This document shows, in pieces, positions 5,591-7,389 of a stretch of DNA of 7,389 bases. The DNA comes from Betaproteobacteria bacterium. GTDB lineage: Bacteria; Pseudomonadota; Gammaproteobacteria; Burkholderiales; Burkholderiaceae_C. Position 1 is the stretch's first letter; every line of letters starts with the position of its first letter. The position numbers and the translations under genes are program-made. The stretch spans positions 1-7,389 of the forward strand of contig RFPX01000062.1 of assembly GCA_009925955.1 (NCBI GenBank), read 5' to 3'. The notes beneath the pieces were generated by a model that was not told the origin of the DNA, made no database searches, and saw only the letters and a program-made list of their open reading frames with translations.

Positions 5591-6523
5591 TTAGAACCCA
5601 TGCTTGTACAGCCAGGCGGTGACCACCGGGGCCCAGAAGCGGCTGCCGGCACTGTGCAGTGAGTGACCGTCCTGCCCGACGGGTGGAGCGGAGAAAAACT
5701 CTGATTCAGCGTTCTGGCCCGCCGCTGCCGCCGCCTGCCGGTAGGCAGCGTGCCACTGCTTGGGTGCCTCCGCCCCCCAAAACTTGTCATTGGCCGAGTA
5801 CAGCCACAAGGTCGGAACCGTGGTGGACTTCCCAGGGTTGGCCAGCTGCTGTTCCATGGCATCGGGCCGACATGAGGCTCCGGGTGATGCCTCTGGGTTG
5901 CCGCCCGCTCCACCCGCAAAGTTTATGCAGCCCATCACGCCAGGCCAGTTTTGCCCGCAAGCGGCCACCGTGGTGAGACCTCCGACGGACTGGCCAACCA
6001 ACAGGATTCGATTCTTCGCCACCCAGCCCTGTTCGACGACCCAAGCGTGAACGCTTCGCATGGCCAGAGTCGCCGCAGCCGTTGTCTTGGCGAAATCTGC
6101 CTGCCCATTGCAGGTGCCGCCGCTCCAGCGCACGCCATGGTCTTCGGGGTCTTCCCGTGTGTTCTCGCTATAGCCAGGCCGCAGCGCTGAGACCACCGCA
6201 TACCCTTTGGCATGCCAATACCGCACGGCGTCACTGTTGGCCGCAAGTGGCGCCTTCATCGCGGCGCGGCCCGCAGGGCTGCCGGATCGGCCATGCGAAA
6301 AGATGACCACCGGCCAGGGCCCCAGGCCCGCGTTGGGGTCGGTCACGGTGGGCTTGAACACGTGCACGGGAATATCGACATCGCTTGACGCGAAGATGGA
6401 CTTCTTCACGGTGATCCGGAAGACCTCCTCCTGTGCGGGCGTAGGGGCGACACCTTGTGCGGCCGCGCCAGCCGCCCACAGCCAGCACAGCGAGAGGAGT
6501 AGGGAAACAGCAGGTCTCTTCAT
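5591..6523 (-). CDS. Secreted alpha/beta hydrolase, dienelactone-hydrolase-like
   Basis: This is a 310-residue exported serine hydrolase. Residues 1-22 form a Sec signal peptide: MKR, a hydrophobic core SLLLSLCWLW, and AGAAA before Q23, consistent with signal peptidase I cleavage. The mature part shows strand VVIFSHG (72-78) with the oxyanion-hole loop HGRSG, the nucleophile elbow GQSVGG with S179, the acid D246 in LYSANDKFWG, and H287 in GQDGHSL, a complete triad. C138, C189, C199 and C218 remain after export and could form disulfides, as expected in the periplasm. The frame is open 17 codons further up, but ATG 6523 begins the signal peptide and has AGAGG six bases upstream. Likely an ester or lactone hydrolase of unknown substrate. 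It is monocistronic, convergent with the islet and divergent from the tautomerase. Confidence 0.88.
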   Translation of the reverse strand: MKRPAVSLLLSLCWLWAAGAAAQGVAPTPAQEEVFRITVKKSIFASSDVDIPVHVFKPTVTDPNAGLGPWPVVIFSHGRSGSPAGRAAMKAPLAANSDAVRYWHAKGYAVVSALRPGYSENTREDPEDHGVRWSGGTCNGQADFAKTTAAATLAMRSVHAWVVEQGWVAKNRILLVGQSVGGLTTVAACGQNWPGVMGCINFAGGAGGNPEASPGASCRPDAMEQQLANPGKSTTVPTLWLYSANDKFWGAEAPKQWHAAYRQAAAAAGQNAESEFFSAPPVGQDGHSLHSAGSRFWAPVVTAWLYKHGF

Positions 6524-6558
6524 GGCGCACCTCTGAGCAGATCGATTAGGAACGACAT

Positions 6559-6574
6559 GTGCGAACGTTGGCAC
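6559..6574. promoter_or_regulatory. Candidate operator, 16-bp dyad
   Basis: GTGCGAACGTTGGCAC is self-complementary except for one G-G position in each arm, centred on AACGTT. It is 36 bases upstream of the hydrolase start codon, where a dimeric regulator could block or activate transcription. No regulator gene is in the window and I do not recognise the site as that of a named family. Confidence 0.45.
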
Positions 6575-6713
6575 TCATTGACGTTGACGGAAACGGGGAT
6601 ATCCCTGCAGCAGTGAGGGCATGAGTCGCCAAGAGTGAGTGCACCGGGAATTCGACCAGTGGACGGGTTGATTGGGTCCGCCCGAAACCCTGGACTGGAA
6701 ACGCCGGGCTCAG

Positions 6714-6749
6714 GCTGAAGTCTTGCTTCAAGACCTGATCGGCTTCAGC
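6714..6749 (+). promoter_or_regulatory. Two-tier stem-loop upstream of the tautomerase
   Basis: GCTGAAG (6714-6720) pairs with CTTCAGC (6743-6749). Directly inside, TCTTG pairs with CAAGA around CTT (6721-6733), leaving a nine-base one-sided bulge. The alternative 6-bp hairpin GTCTTG/CAAGAC (6720-6734) uses one base of the outer stem. It ends 89 bases before the start codon. Whether it is transcribed is not visible, and it resembles no riboswitch class I know. Confidence 0.4.
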
Positions 6750-6838
6750 AGCCGCGACCGGGTGTTTGGCCTCTGGACAAGGGCTAGACATTGCAGTTCG
6801 AATCGACTCTCCACCCGTTCGACAGGAGTTCCGACCCC

Positions 6839-7279
6839 ATGCCCACCTATGTTGTCACCGCGCCCACGGGCCGTCTGTCTCCTACGCAGAAGGAGCAGCT
6901 GGCCGCCCGCATCACCGAGATCCACTGCAGCCGAACCGGCGCTCCGGCCTACTTTGCGCAGGTCCTGTTCACCGACGTCACGCCCGGCAACTACTTTCTG
7001 GGCGGCAAGCCCCTGAGGGATGACAACATCTTCGTGCATGGTCAAATCCGCGCCGGCCGAGGACCTGAGATCAAGGAACCGATGATCCTGGACCTGATGA
7101 ATGCCACGGCGCAGATTGCCCAGACGGACGCCAGCCATGTGCAGGTGTACATCGTGGATGTACCGGCGCGGCAGATCGCGGAGTGGGGCCAGTTGCTGCC
7201 GCTGCCGGGTGAGGAAGCTGCCTGGGATGCGGCCATTCCGCCGGCCGTCAAGGAGCGGATGAAGCGCCTGACGGCCTGA
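6839..7279 (+). CDS. Tautomerase-superfamily protein with the cis-CaaD catalytic set
   Basis: This is a 146-residue protein beginning Met-Pro, so removal of Met exposes the catalytic N-terminal proline. Numbering from that proline, the six positions known to matter in cis-3-chloroacrylic acid dehalogenase are all present at the same numbers: P1, H28, R70, R73, Y103 and E114. Length (145 mature) is close to that of cis-CaaD (about 149). Such enzymes have two fused beta-alpha-beta units and form cytosolic trimers. Cg10062 of Corynebacterium shares the set yet is a poor dehalogenase and hydrates or decarboxylates acetylenic acids, so residue identity does not prove dehalogenation. The frame is open to an upstream ATG at 6791. 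ATG 6839 is chosen for its Pro2 and for AGGAG ten bases upstream. It is divergent from the secreted hydrolase. No malonate-semialdehyde decarboxylase gene is visible. Confidence 0.88.
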   Translation: MPTYVVTAPTGRLSPTQKEQLAARITEIHCSRTGAPAYFAQVLFTDVTPGNYFLGGKPLRDDNIFVHGQIRAGRGPEIKEPMILDLMNATAQIAQTDASHVQVYIVDVPARQIAEWGQLLPLPGEEAAWDAAIPPAVKERMKRLTA

Positions 7280-7327
7280 TGCGTGCCACCCGGCCGCGTT
7301 TGTGATTCCAATGCCTTTGCTGATGCC

Positions 7328-7389
7328 ATGACGCCTTTCCGCCCTGCTCTGCGCCCTGCCCTGCGCCCTCTGGCGACCGCCGTGCTGAG
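7328..7389 (+). CDS. Possible start of a further gene, cut by the window edge
   Basis: ATG 7328 opens a frame that runs to the edge, reading MTPFRPALRPALRPLATAVL. The basic start turning hydrophobic resembles the beginning of a signal peptide, as in periplasmic binding proteins of this group of bacteria. The codons include an imperfect 12-base tandem repeat (PALR PALR). There is no clear Shine-Dalgarno sequence. It lies 48 bases after the tautomerase stop and might be cotranscribed with it. Too short to assign. Confidence 0.35.
   Translation, partial: MTPFRPALRPALRPLATAVL

Larger units (their letters stand above)
6524..6838. other. 315-bp divergent intergenic region
   Basis: It lies between the hydrolase start and the tautomerase start and must hold both promoters. 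It contains a 16-bp dyad close to the hydrolase (6559-6574), a stem-loop at 6714-6749, and the tautomerase Shine-Dalgarno AGGAG at 6824-6828, ten bases before its ATG. No coding frame here looks real. Confidence 0.7.

Noticed and set aside
1..7389. CRISPR array, insertion sequence or defence system
   Set aside because: No regularly spaced repeats, transposase or integrase frames, or recognised defence domains are visible on either strand.

Overview
The window is GC-rich (about two thirds GC where counted) and its genes most resemble those of Burkholderiales, probably a Comamonadaceae-type betaproteobacterium. This rests on composition and protein style, not on a marker gene. Genes are short, tightly packed and metabolic.

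Left part (1-1830): the C-terminal end of a PhzF-family isomerase-like protein runs into a convergent DUF2306 membrane protein. A renalase-like FAD oxidoreductase is transcribed divergently from that. It ends tail to tail with the next cluster.

Minus-strand operon (3961 down to 1828): a VOC/PhnB-like protein, then a TRIC/UPF0126 seven-helix membrane protein, then a YdhF-type aldo/keto reductase. Both present gene junctions are ATGA start-stop overlaps. A perfect 10-bp tandem duplication near the 3' end of the VOC gene appears to have shifted its frame. Without one copy, the gene would stop at a third ATGA overlap, in front of a 28-codon hydrophobic ORF that is now fused to it.

Central islet (about 3980-5580): composition falls sharply (50 of 120 bases are G or C at 4501-4620). 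The islet carries a degenerate tRNA-Pro(CGG) without a T arm, a cluster of dyads with no gene, a stand-alone PAS protein and an NTF2/lumazine-binding-like protein, the last two each of 123 residues with the same AAAGGA ribosome binding site. This is the most accessory-looking part of the window. No integrase, transposase or defence gene is visible in it.

Right part (5591-7389): a secreted dienelactone-hydrolase-like alpha/beta hydrolase on the minus strand diverges from a tautomerase on the plus strand. The 315-bp gap between them contains a 16-bp dyad and a stem-loop. The tautomerase has all six catalytic positions known from cis-3-chloroacrylic acid dehalogenase at exactly the same residue numbers. 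The start of another gene may lie at the right edge. I see no single new multi-gene system. The best leads are the frameshifting duplication, the tRNA-marked islet and the cis-CaaD-like tautomerase.
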